Shown here: in pieces, positions 34,523 to 45,162 of the stretch
Numbering within the stretch: the first letter of the stretch is position 1
Layout: the number at the start of each line of letters is the position of its first letter
Assembly: GCA_947172415.1 (NCBI GenBank)
Contig: OX359193.1
Location: 6,442,501 to 6,506,500, forward strand
Direction of reading: 5' to 3'
Length of the DNA: 64,000 nucleotides
DNA from: Chondrosia reniformis
Lineage: Eukaryota; Porifera; Demospongiae; Chondrillida; Chondrillidae
Made by a program: the position numbers and the translations under genes
The notes under the pieces: model-generated
Seen by the model: only the letters and a program-made list of their open reading frames with translations
Database searches by the model: none
Told to the model about the DNA's origin: nothing

Positions 34523-35855
34523 GATCAGGTTATAAGATTTGCCCTTGATTTCAACTCTTCTACCTTATATAGGTATCCGCACACTATATACGACAGCTAG
34601 CGCGAAAGTTCAGCGTCATGGCCGTCGTCGTCGAAGTCACGCCCTCTATTCTTACATTGTATTATTATAATTTCTCTCTAAATACAGGAAATGGAAACAT
34701 AATGAAAAAATCTAGCTATATATTATAATTCTTCAAGATTTCCCTTAGTTTTTAGAGAATGCAATATTCTTGTGCAATAAATATGCGAGTCAGAGTAAAA
34801 TAAATTTCTTATATTAATTATTTTAAAAAAACACTTTGGTCACTGTACTTGGGTGGGCCTACTTCAGTTATATATTATGATGCACCCAAACATAGGAGGT
34901 TTGTGTATGGTTGAGTTTCAGTATATCACTTCTGCATGTATCTCTCATGTATCTGTCTTGTCTCCTTGAATACTTTTTGGATGTGCTATTCATTGTTGCA
35001 GCACTGCAATCCCTACGTATACTCCTATAACTTGAAGTTCATTTTTGAATGTTTTTATTTAACTATATACCAGCTGTATAGCTATGGAAACATTTGCTAA
35101 TTTTTAAAAAACTTTGTAACTTGTGTGTATACAAGGGGATGAAAACCTAAATTGTAAACCTTTACCTGTCGTTATGCACAAGTTACATATACGTACGTAT
35201 ATCACTTCTACACATGGGTATACCTGTAGCTGTATATAGTTAATATATAGTCACATGCAAGGTTAATGCATGTAAACAATTAATTTAAAATACATCAGCT
35301 CTATTGTTCAGTGGTTGTGTTGTCAGACTGGTCTGGAATCCTCAAATTAACATCAGCTGTTTCCTTGTACACCTTATTTTCAACAAAGTATGGTTGTGCA
35401 ACCTTACTAGTATTCTGGCAGAGCAAGGCAGACTACAGAATGAGAGGGATGTATTCACACACAGATTGCTGATAAAGACCTTAGGGTTGAAATGTTCAAT
35501 TCTAAAGAATATATACTACTGTTGCTGTAGCTCAATAACCATCAATTAATTATAATTGCAACAACTACTCCATACATACAGCTATATACTGTAAAGCCCT
35601 GGAAATTTTGGCAGGGAGAATATTTAAATTATGGTATTTGGCAGATTTACTTTGGTGATTTTACTAACAAGACATGTACAGCTATTCTTCTATGTTTGGT
35701 GTAGTTTGGCAGTACAAATAAGATTGCTCTCAAAACCACTTATCTGCCAAAATAAATTTATGATGATCCAATAACCTACAGCTTTCAATGAAATTACTAC
35801 AACAAACACTGATGTATACATAAGTTGAGGCTTCTATAGATGAATGTGCATATTG
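34523..35855. other. Intergenic: receptor-kinase upstream region, then unassigned
   Basis: 34560-34650 is relatively GC/CpG-containing (AGCGCGAAAG, GTCGTCGTCGAAGTCACG) and probably holds the kinase promoter. The rest is AT-rich. A segment near 35590-35770 with repeated TTTGGCAG and an inverted CTGCCAAA may be a decayed MITE. No gene recognised. Confidence 0.45.
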
Positions 35856-37185
35856 TTATCCAAATGTACTGACCTTAATGTTGGCCCAAGTGAGTCGAGA
35901 TCTAGTGTCCTTATCCAAAGCAAAGATTACAGTATATACAGTTCCTGTATAAAAAGAATATATCTTATCACTGTTGTTATATTTAATTAGTTTTTTTTCT
36001 CTTAATTGTGTTATAGAATATGAACTGTAAAGTAAAGCAAATAAATCTTCTCTAGGTTAATTTTAAACTCACCTAGTAATGGCAAGCTGCTTGCATGCAG
36101 TAGCCAGAGAAAGAAACTTACTCCTATAGGCACAATTAACTGACCATCCCCATCCGGATCACCATCAGTTGCACCTGCTGCCTGACGTATGCTATAAGCA
36201 AGGTTACACAGTGTCAGTAGTAGTAGGCTTCGTATCACTCCAGAGAACATCTCGTATATATAAATATATGGGTTAATCATATACACCTACCGGTTGATGA
36301 AAGGTATGAAGAAGAGTATAGCCAGCACCCAGGGATAAAAGTATAATGATCTTGCTTCCTTTTGGAGATGTTTCTATACAACAAATAAGAACAAAGTTCA
36401 TCTACTATATATAATTATAAAGCTAACACATCATACAATCAAAAACGACTGCACATGTCTTACTTTGTTCTGCTTAATTTCATTGTGATCCACTTTGTAA
36501 CCGGTCTTGTAACTCCTTGCCTATAGGTGGGCATGCACATGTTTTATAATAAACACATGTACGTACTGCATAATGTACATATATCATTTCTTTCTTTTCT
36601 AAACTAGTTACATGTTACAGTGATATGCCCATGCAACTAACCCTTTTGTGTAGTATAATAATCAGCACTATGGATACAACAATTATTCCAATGGAAGCGA
36701 CTTCAAAAGGAACATAATATCTGAAAAGAAAGCAAAACATACATATGGAAAAAGAAGAAAGTTGCTATGAAGGTGCATCCTCATTTAATGCTCTATAGCA
36801 TGCATTATCTCTCATGCTAAATCTGCTTTAGACCAGAGGCCCACAGGAAACTTAACCTATAGTGAGAGCTTTGGATGAAGATATGAACACAAACATTTCT
36901 AAAGGTATTTTAGATCAGTTATACACTGACAATAATGACTGTCCTTACAAATGATAGCCGTATCAATTGGCAGTAAATTCTACCATAACTCCTGTGAATC
37001 GACCTGTACATGTACACTTAAGGTAATCATTATAATGATTACTCACAGAACCATTTGCATTGCAACTCCGCCAGGATAATGCTCCAATGTTCCATTATTG
37101 ATTCTGGAAGATTGAATCCAACTAAATAAGTAATAGCAAATAACTTGTAATGCACCCAATACTGTTCATTGACACACACACACAC

Positions 37186-37227
<42 letters not shown>

Positions 37228-39119
37228 ACACACACACTCACACACACACACACACACACTCACACACACACACACTCACACACACACACACACACACTCA
37301 CACTCACACACACTCACACACACACACACATTCCTGTTCCTATAGTAACCTTATCTCTGGGTATATATTGGACAGCAGAAACATGCACACACACACACAC
37401 ACCTACACAGGTATATAATGACATCTTACCTATTTCACAGGCCAAGAATTTATATTGTATACGTATTTTCACAACTACTAATATGACTGAAATTTAACAC
37501 TTTTCATATCACCATATCAACATACCACCACAATCCTGCTAGACCATAAGCATTGTCAAAAAATGGAATAACTGATACAATGATGGGAAATCCCCAACAG
37601 AATATGATGAAAGGTCTATATAAGGGAGAGTATTATGAAAATCTCAAGAAAGAATCCAGCATAATTCAATTCATGCATGAATCTGTTTGTGCTGTCCATT
37701 TGAATGAACAGTGATACAACATGGCTGACTTACATTTCTAGCTTTTTAGCAGATTTATAGAACACGACTTGTACAAATATAACAAACGTTAAACAGCACA
37801 CCCAGAGGACAGCAACCCAATCTAAAAGGCATTAACGAAAACAACTCTCAGTTCATATATCTGTGGTCAACAATCATGCAAGTTTCTTACCAAGATATTG
37901 ATTTACGAAGGCAATGAAGATACAGAAACTCCCATCATTTCCACTCACTTGATAATCTGCCTATAAAACATGAAACACATGTGACATTAGGATATAGGTA
38001 AATGCTGTTATCAAATGAAAACTTACAAATATATATGGAATTGGCTGAAAAAATGCAGATATACTCAAATACATTATCAATCTCTGCGAGAATACTCTAT
38101 ACTTCTTGAACAGTATAATCATCAGAAACATCAATAAACTACATGGAGGACCGGAAGAACAAGTTATATAATATGTAAACTACTGGAATGTGCATATATA
38201 CTGTATATTTCCTTATTACCTGCAAAGTATTGAGATGACTGATATAACTCGACGCAGCCAAAATATTGTAAGCTACAGAATAATCAAGAGGAGCAATCAT
38301 TTATATACACATTTTAGATTGGATCAATTATTGTAGTGATTTATTATATGAGATGTCCAACTCAAATAATACCATGCAGTGGCAGCTATTATGAAATGTT
38401 ATTAAGGTTGAACATCTGACCATTGAGGTATATAAATGAAAATTAAGAACAGAATTATGTATTATAGATACAATACAAAGAAAAATATTGAAATTAACTA
38501 TACTCTGAATGTACTTGTAATACTCATGTAGGTTTCACCACATCTATGGTTTCACTGTGGCATATTGACATATGACATAAAGTACATATTTATAGGCATG
38601 CTTTTACCATGCAATTTCAATGGCCATGGATTCTAATGCAATTGATTTTGAATTATGTATACGTAATTGAAACTTTGGCAAAGCCGTATTAACAAATTTA
38701 GTTGGCAACATACATAATATGCGCTTCAATTAAATCTTATTAGACTAGAAAAGGCTGTTATAAGTACATTGCACAAGTACCAAAGTAAATCAGTGAAGCA
38801 TAAACTATAAGCAATATCAACGAAAAATCTCCGATCGAGTGCATGTGGCTCGAATTGAGCTGATAGGTCGTAAGATAGCACACAGTCGAGGACATCTTCC
38901 TTTAAAAAGTTGAGCGCATTATTGTTGCATTGCATTGGGCCCTGGAACTTTCGATTTAGCACTACATATGGGTTCAGCAACCTTAACTTACAAGTAGAAC
39001 ACTGCAACAAAGCAGAAACTCACGCATAGTCCTACATACTGATTATGCGGATTATTGCCTAGTCCATCAAAACAGGTGTACAGAGGTTGACTGGCAGTGG
39101 AATTTGAAATGTTGTCCAT
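35856..39119 (-). CDS. Seven-TM receptor, cAMP-receptor-like GPCR
   Basis: Twelve short exons with consistent phases: 39024-39119, 38220-38272, 38027-38138, 37891-37960, 37734-37821, 37526-37615, 37047-37121, 36642-36720, 36464-36520, 36291-36373, 36073-36191, 35856-35944; 336 residues. An N-glycosylated N-terminus (MDNISNSTASQPLYTCFDG) is followed by seven hydrophobic helices, including VISVISILCSLLMFLMIILF, WVAVLWVCCLTFVIFVQVVF, PFIIFCWGFPIIVSVIPFF, VASIGIIVVSIVLIII and LIVPIGVSFFLWLLHASSLP. The short loops, the FINRIRQ segment after TM6 and the overall layout resemble the cAMP-receptor/GPR157-like class rather than rhodopsin-type receptors. Ligand unknown. The last exon could instead splice at a GTCAGT donor near 35870 into an unseen exon. 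A large (CA)n array lies in intron 6. Confidence 0.78.
37171..37411. repeat. (CA)n microsatellite
   Basis: Long CA/CACT-interrupted dinucleotide array with a second short (CA)n block at about 37385-37402, inside a GPCR intron. The Thr/His-only and Cys/Val-only frames over it are artefacts. Confidence 0.97.
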
Positions 39120-39230
39120 CTTACGCTGAATCGGAAACTACGGAAGTTACATGAGTTATCATTAACATGTCAGTGTTTGTCACTTGTGCAAAATTGTCAG
39201 TCGTGGAATGGGTGCGGTCGGGCTGACAAA
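39120..39230. promoter_or_regulatory. Divergent promoter between GPCR and Rubicon-like gene
   Basis: Only 111 bp separate the two divergent start codons (39119 minus, 39231 plus). The segment contains CGCTGAATCGG- and GGTGCGGTCGGG-like words and no obvious TATA box. Shared regulation is an inference from the spacing. Confidence 0.6.
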
Positions 39231-41860
39231 ATGGCGACAGGTAATAGGCCAACTACAGGAAATCTTGTCAGTCAGTCATACCACGATGATAGTCCCATGG
39301 TATCCAGTCAAGGTGTAACACAGCGTTCTAGTTCAGTGAGTGAAGTTTCTGAGCACCACTCTCGGCCGGTGCCCTGCCGAGGACGGTCCAAACAAGACGA
39401 GGGTTTTAAAGGGGACTCTGGCGTGAGTTCCTGGATCATAGGGGACGAGCGGGATGGTGATATGGAGTGGAAGAAGGAGGATTCGCCACATTTCAGAGAG
39501 AGCGTGAAGACAGATATCCGGGAATTGTCGAACGGAGTGAACAGTGCACCGTCTACCATGGACACACTTAAGCGCTCAGTGGCTGATATATTGGAGCAGG
39601 GTAACTACTCACCGTCGCAACTCATGGTCACACCGGAAGAAAGGCTTTCCCAAATCGAGACAAAACCGAGGTCTTCTTCAGATGAAAAGCTGGACCGGAT
39701 AGAGAGGGACACATCAGTGATGTCCTATAAGGACCACGCAGCTTTTATTTCTCGGATCACCTCGCAGCCCATCTTTTCAACACTAGGTAGAATTAGGAAG
39801 AAGGAGAAACACGACAGAAAGAGAACTCTGTCAACGCAAACCAGCATCTCGGATGAGCTGGAACAGGTAGACTCACCAACTGCTACATACATATCCACAT
39901 ACATTAGTAGGTTAATGTTAATGGATATATTTTATGTAGTTATCCCAATGTTTGGGATATGTACTTTCACAGTGAGCGCATGAACTTATGCAGTAGCCAT
40001 TTATGTACTTGAATAATGCGTAAATGTAGGCAAGGACATATTTTAGCTTGGTAATATTGCTTGTCTCCTAGTTACACATATTTTGGATTTTATATAGGAA
40101 AATGCATTCTTTTCCCTGTCCCATGCACTGATTGGTGTCATTGAGGAGTACAAGTCTGCCATGGACAAGGAGAAACTGGTGTCTGCTCCCATTAGCCCTT
40201 CCAATCCCTCCACCTCTGTGGCTGTTAGATACAACGAGGAGAGGGAGGAGTCCCTCGATGCATCCACTGAGGATGAAGAGAGGACATGTAAGTGTGCTAC
40301 TTGTAATGTCTAATGTGTGCAACTGTTCAGCTATTGATATACAGTACCTATATTCATTTATTTGTGTGCAGTAACTGCCTCTCAGTATCCTGTTCTATAT
40401 TCACGTAATTCCATGCTGCTGAAGTTTGGCCCTTCAGAGAGTAGGGCGCAGTTGGCAGCTAACCAACTGTTGAAACTGTTGTCCCGACGTATCACTAGGA
40501 TTACGCCAGGTCAGGAACTTGAAGTAACAGAACAAGGGGAAATCCCCATGCCCCTGGTTTTTCAGACAATTTTATTATCAAGTCAAGATGTTTTCACGGC
40601 ACTTGAAGAGGTGAGTATTGCAAGTGCCTTCATTGGTATACAGCATTGCCATTCAGCGGCAGTTGATACAAAATCTATATGATAATAAATACAGGGTTAC
40701 CAATCAGTTTCAGACTGAAGCCCTGTTTAATACTTGTGGGAGCTCAGTGCAGACTGCATAGAACTCTTTCTATAGTGACCACTGCTAACTCAGGAAGCTG
40801 TAGTAAATTAAAAATGTATTTTAAAGTGCTCTAGTGCTCTGGTTGCATGATCATAGTTGTGTGTATGGTACACATCTGTTTTGTCTATCTTGTGCAGATG
40901 GATTTGAAGACTGCCCAAAGAGGCACCCCAGACTGGGCCCCTCCTCGGCCCCAGGTCATCTTCTTGGTGCAGCCTGCCAAAGAGTGAGTCAGAACAGTTG
41001 TGTAACAAAGCATGTAATAGAAGTAATCACTAGTCTCTTGTATAGGCCAAAAGAGGGGAATACCCTTGTTTGTGGGCGTGTCCTTTTACATCTTGTTTCT
41101 TCTTGTACTTAGCTTGAAGAAGCAGATGCACATTCAGGGGTACAGATGTGCGGGTTGTCACATGGAAGTTGAACCTTACCTTTCCAAGTATTACCGTTAT
41201 TGCTATTACCATGGAAAATACTTTTGTCAAAGCTGCCACTCCAACTCTAAGACTATTCTACCAGCATTGGTCATACATGAATGGAACTTTAAACAGAAAC
41301 CAGTATCAAATATTGCCTTTGACTTCCTCAAGAAGATTGAAGAAATTCCTCATTATAACATTGCAGAGCTGAACAAAGAACAGCTACAAAGGGTTGTTCC
41401 TCTCCAAATGATGTTACAGTGCAGAATTCAACTGTTATCTCTGAGGCAGTACATCAAAACCTGTCGACTGGCCCAGCATCTTAATCAGCAATATGAAGAG
41501 TTTGGTCATCTGGCAACAGATGTTAACATTTATTCCTTAAAAGACTTTGTTAGGCTTGACAGAGGAGAACTACAGAAGGAGGTACGACAGCTACTCGAGA
41601 AGTCTGTACTTCATGTACGGAACTGCGATATTTGCAAGTACAAAGGACATTATTGTGAAATCTGCAAAAACAATGATGAAATTATTTATCCATTTGAAAT
41701 ACACAGAATATATCAGTGCCAGCGTTGTCATGCTTGCTTTCATAAAAGCTGCTTCAAAGATTCCTCCTGCCCCAAGTGTATTAGGATTAGCAAACGAAAT
41801 AAGTATAGACAGAATGAATTATCTGGTCAAGATGAACAATATAGTAGTGAATTGAGATAG
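39231..41860 (+). CDS. Rubicon/Pacer-like autophagy regulator (RH domain)
   Basis: Five exons: 39231-39866, 40098-40287, 40372-40610, 40898-40983, 41113-41860, phase-matched, 632 residues. The start ATG (GACAAAATGGCG) is the first in frame after an upstream open stretch. The N-terminal two thirds are Ser/Asp/Glu-rich and probably disordered. Exon 4 carries GTPDWAPPRPQVIF, typical of Rubicon-family proteins. Exon 5 is a Cys/His-rich RH (zf-RING_9) domain: YRCAGCHMEVEP, YCYYHGKYFCQSCH, HVRNCDICKYKGHYCEIC, YPFEIHR and CQRCHACFHKSCF. In vertebrates this domain of RUBCN, RUBCNL/Pacer and PLEKHM1 binds RAB7 and controls autophagosome maturation. No RUN domain is visible, and the length matches Pacer (about 660) better than Rubicon (about 970), but orthology between the two cannot be settled here. 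Confidence 0.85.
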
Positions 41861-42093
41861 CAACAATCAGTATTTTAAGAGTGACTTTTAAATATATATT
41901 TTTATTCAAGTACAACTGTCATCAACATATTGTTGCTGTACATGTGTGTTACTTTGTATATTGACTTACTACTCCCTGAGTATTTTGTCCACATCATGCA
42001 TTTGTATAATGTAAATGTGAATGTATTAATTGCTATAACTGTATAAGTATAGGAGTGGACAGCTGTGACTGAGAGTCCTAGCTTTTGTACGAC

Positions 42094-43615
42094 TTAGGAA
42101 AGCTGGACAGAAAATGTTACACTGCTTGGGAAATCTTGTATGGCTTCCAGCTGTTTCTCAGTAAGGTTCACCAGCATTGTAGCATTCAGTCTGCATTCAA
42201 CTGATACCTGGACAGTCCTTGGGTCACTCTCGACATAGGGAGCAAAGGATAGGACGTACACTGGAAGTCTGTAGTGGAAAAGTCAAGAGCATGATAACTA
42301 CAACTCATCAACATATTGTTCTATTCTATCTATTCTAGATCTATCTATCTATCTAGATGTTAATTATACAATAATAAAACTAAAATTGTTTAGAGAACTT
42401 TTCTAATTCCCATTGCAATTTCAATATAACTATACACTATATATAGCTATATACATGGCATATGGTTCTTTACACATAATATATGTTGCATCTGCATGTA
42501 CCAGATATTAAATATATTCAATATGATATAATACATGTATTGTTTTCAGTAAAGGACTGCATGCTAAACCTGTAGTCTTCTTGGTTGCTGAAAGGAAAAC
42601 TGTTTCCATTTGCATTATTTGGAAGTTTTAGTGGGATCCCCTCATTTGGATGGACTGACACTATAGAATCCCATACCTGATATACAGAACCAAAGTATAA
42701 TTGCTAGCTGTTTATATATTTGACCATGCAGTTCAAACATACAGTTTGATTAATGTTTTCAGATGGAGTACAGTCAATTGGTAGATGTGTCGAGTTGAAG
42801 GATTGTCCAATCAACTGAGGAGTCCACTGAAACACTCTCTGGATGCTGATAAAGACACAGCCCTCGCCGGTGAAATCTCCATCAGGGTTTGACACCTCTT
42901 CCATGCAGGATGATGGGATGTAATCTACATACACAATATATAATATAGGTATATACCAACTACATATGCCTAGCATAGCTTGCCCAGTCTTAAATAGATC
43001 CAATAGATTTTACATACCCAATTTTTTAATGTACTGCTTGAGGCTTGACAGTCGATTCTTTTCAATATTTTGGTTTTGAGAACAAATGGATGCCTTTGAG
43101 CTTGTCACTTTGATGCAACCAGGAGTGGACACAAGACCTGGGCAGCAATAAAGACGAATAGCAATTTTGTGTCGAATACAAAGTATACATACTACATACG
43201 TATACTCCTAGGCCTCCTACATGAAATATATATTTGTATGTAAGTTGGTTGCAGAAACTCACGTAATTTACTGTTGGGATAACTGAAGTATCCGTACTGT
43301 GCAAAATTGTTAGGCGCCCTCCCCTGGTTAGCCGGTCCAATTATGAAGAGGTAGGTAAAGAGGTGAGCAACGAAGAATGCGGAGAGAAACGTGTACAGCG
43401 TCAAATAGAAAGCAGTAATTTTGACTGCATGCAGAAGAAGAAATTCGATATACAAAAGCACATGCATGTGTTATATCTAACTTACACCAGCTGCGTTTCG
43501 TTCGTCCTGCTATTTCTTTCGTTCGCGGATTGTATAATAACACTTTAAATGAAGCTAACTTATCCTTAATAAAACCTACTGGATTACTGTAGAAAGAACG
43601 AATTCCTCCAAGCAT
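42094..43615 (-). CDS. Na+/K+-ATPase beta subunit
   Basis: Six exons: 43486-43615, 43263-43424, 43018-43137, 42743-42924, 42570-42676, 42094-42268, phases consistent, 291 residues (ATP1B family about 280-305). It is a type II membrane protein. The cytoplasmic N-terminus has YNPRTKEIAGRTKRSWFKI, matching the conserved GRT..SW.KI region before the single TM helix (FYLTLYTFLSAFFVAHLFTY). A Cys-bearing ectodomain follows with several N-X-S/T sites (NST, NQT, NAT, NLT) and ends in an Ig-like beta region (YVLSFAPYVE...VSVECRL). It pairs with the alpha subunit for folding and delivery to the plasma membrane. Its 3' end converges with the Rubicon-like gene, 233 bp apart. The ATP1B isotype, or the related H,K-ATPase beta, cannot be distinguished. 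Confidence 0.9.
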
Positions 43616-43769
43616 TTCTACGCTACCCGAGGACCCTAAATTGACAGTAAAGACCTATCTCTCGAAGCGGAATGCAGACAGCCGCTGTACTGTGTAACAA
43701 AATTTACGCAATCTGCGGTCAACTCATTCATCTTATCTATAATGTTATACACAGTTCTGTAGTGCCTTA

Positions 43770-43849
43770 GTATGCAGGGAAGTGTAGATCAGGAACAGGA
43801 GGTTCTCTATACGAGATTTTACCCAAGTCCTTCATAGAAATTTGCACAC
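43770..43849 (-). promoter_or_regulatory. SECIS element in selenoprotein T 3' UTR
   Basis: On the minus strand the order is a helix I half (GTGTGCA), the quartet strand ATGA (43832-43835), a helix II half (AGGACTTGGGT), an apical AAAA, a mini-stem TCTC-GTATA-GAGA, the helix II return (ACCTCCTGTTCC), the quartet strand TGAT (43788-43791), and a helix I return (TGCATAC). Base pairing by eye gives 7 bp in helix I and paired blocks in helix II. The extra mini-stem above the A bulge marks a type II SECIS. It begins about 100 nt after the stop codon. Confidence 0.85.
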
Positions 43850-43949
43850 TGCAGCACACTGTATAGAAATATATAGTAGACAAGTAGAAATTCTAATGGT
43901 TGGTAATATGCAGTTTACCTATCTGATGAAGCTTACCTTAACTAACTGT

Positions 43950-45022
43950 TTAAGCATATAAATAGGTGACATCATCAAAGTTTGCACTTTCTACATGTAA
44001 TTCAGCTTTAATGGCAGTGACCAGCTCTTCAGGTTTTGGTAATCTACCTGCATCCAACTTTGACCAAATTGCATGGTCTATTGCATGAATATATTAAAAC
44101 ACTGTACATATCATGAAAATGATAGAGATTGTATACAAATATGCATATTAGCAAAACTTTACCTAACAATTACAAATTTTAGAGTAACTACTCCGAAACA
44201 ATAGAAAATATCTAAATGATAATCATATTACAAATTCACCTCAGTATAACATTAACAGTACCTTTCAAATAAACTTCAAAAGCACCAGTTGATATTAACA
44301 TTGTCTCTATTTGACCAATCAAGTACATTATAATGAATACAGCCAAGATCTAAGGAAAGTCACAAATAACTGTAAAACTGAATCAAGAATTAAATCCATA
44401 TCATATGTCAATCTGGTATGTCAATCTGGACAAAGGTACATAACATGTAGATACTGTATCTAATTCACTTTGTTATCGTATGCTCTTAAGAAAACTTCTG
44501 GTGGTTGCAAACCAACTTTCTGGAACGCCTCTGGCCCTGCTATTACTAACAAAACAAGAGTTAACCTAATAACGAGTACAACGTAACTAAGATAGAAGAA
44601 GATAGGCTTAGGAGGGTAGTTCTCTCCAGCGATTTCTAGGTTTGGTATATTGTGTTTAAGAATAGCAGAGTATTCTTCAAACACTCTCCTGTAACCTCAG
44701 GAATAACTACAGACAGAAATGTAACAGAATAAGATAATCACTAAATATATATATAATTAAAACTGCTTCTGGAATTATGTCTAGACTAAAGTGTTACGGC
44801 TATAATCTAAATTTCCCCCAATAAGCCAGATTTAGAGCAGGCCATGCCATATTTAGTCCTAAGAGCCTTCCAACTGCAATCTTACCAGTACATAATCTTT
44901 ATTGCTGGGAAATTGTTGGATGTAAGCACTGACGACATCGCGTTACTTTCGTCACAATTTAAGAGTAATACAGTTGTAAATAAAGTGAACAGAGATATTA
45001 CATTCCTCGGCGATTCGGCCAT
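43950..45022 (-). CDS. SELENOT: Selenoprotein T (TGA read as selenocysteine)
   Basis: Four exons: 44886-45022, 44469-44706, 44262-44349, 43950-44077; 196 residues with the TGA at 44697-44699 read as Sec (human about 195). The order is a signal/ER-targeting N-terminus (VISLFTLFTTVLLLN), the first thioredoxin-like strand leading into the redox motif C46-Y-S-U49, then GYRRVFEEY, identical to the vertebrate motif around Sec, GENYPPKPIF, a hydrophobic ER-membrane segment (VVLVIRLTLVLLVIAG), ISTGAFEVYL and a WSKLDAGRLP C-terminal region. Selenoprotein T is an ER thioredoxin-like oxidoreductase. Ignoring Sec decoding would truncate the protein at residue 48. The CDC20 stop lies 140 bp upstream on the same strand. 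Confidence 0.93.
44697..44699 (-). other. Selenocysteine codon (TGA)
   Basis: In-frame TGA eleven bases into exon 2, preceded by TAT TCC and followed by GGT TAC AGG, giving C-Y-S-U-G-Y-R-R. This is the conserved CxxU motif of selenoprotein T. Confidence 0.92.
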
Positions 45023-45162
45023 TTTAAAATGATTGCAACACTACTGCCCACTTCCTAATGATAACCCTTGAAATATGTACATTAATGTATATGTAGTAAT
45101 GATCCAAAGAGTTAGCAATATAAAAAGCACTGCAATAGGAAAAATAGAGAGATGTACACAGT

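Noticed and set aside
35304-35549. Plus-strand 81-codon frame
   Set aside because: No similarity recognised and no supporting splice or promoter features.
37039-37497. His/Thr and Cys/Val repeat frames
   Set aside because: Pure translation of the (CA)n microsatellite in a GPCR intron.
38726-39010. Minus-strand 94-codon frame as an extra GPCR exon
   Set aside because: It would need a 22-bp intron after exon 1 and a 3' join that breaks phase. The TM1 exon at 38220-38272 joins exon 1 directly in phase.
41030-41372. Alternative frames inside the Rubicon-like RH exon
   Set aside because: Shadow frames; only the frame giving the Cys/His zinc pattern is conserved.
44760-44870. Extra selenoprotein T exon matching the vertebrate TGPLLKFQIC segment
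   Set aside because: No GT donor or open frame. Direct splicing 44886 to 44706 already reconstructs the strand leading to CxxU in phase.
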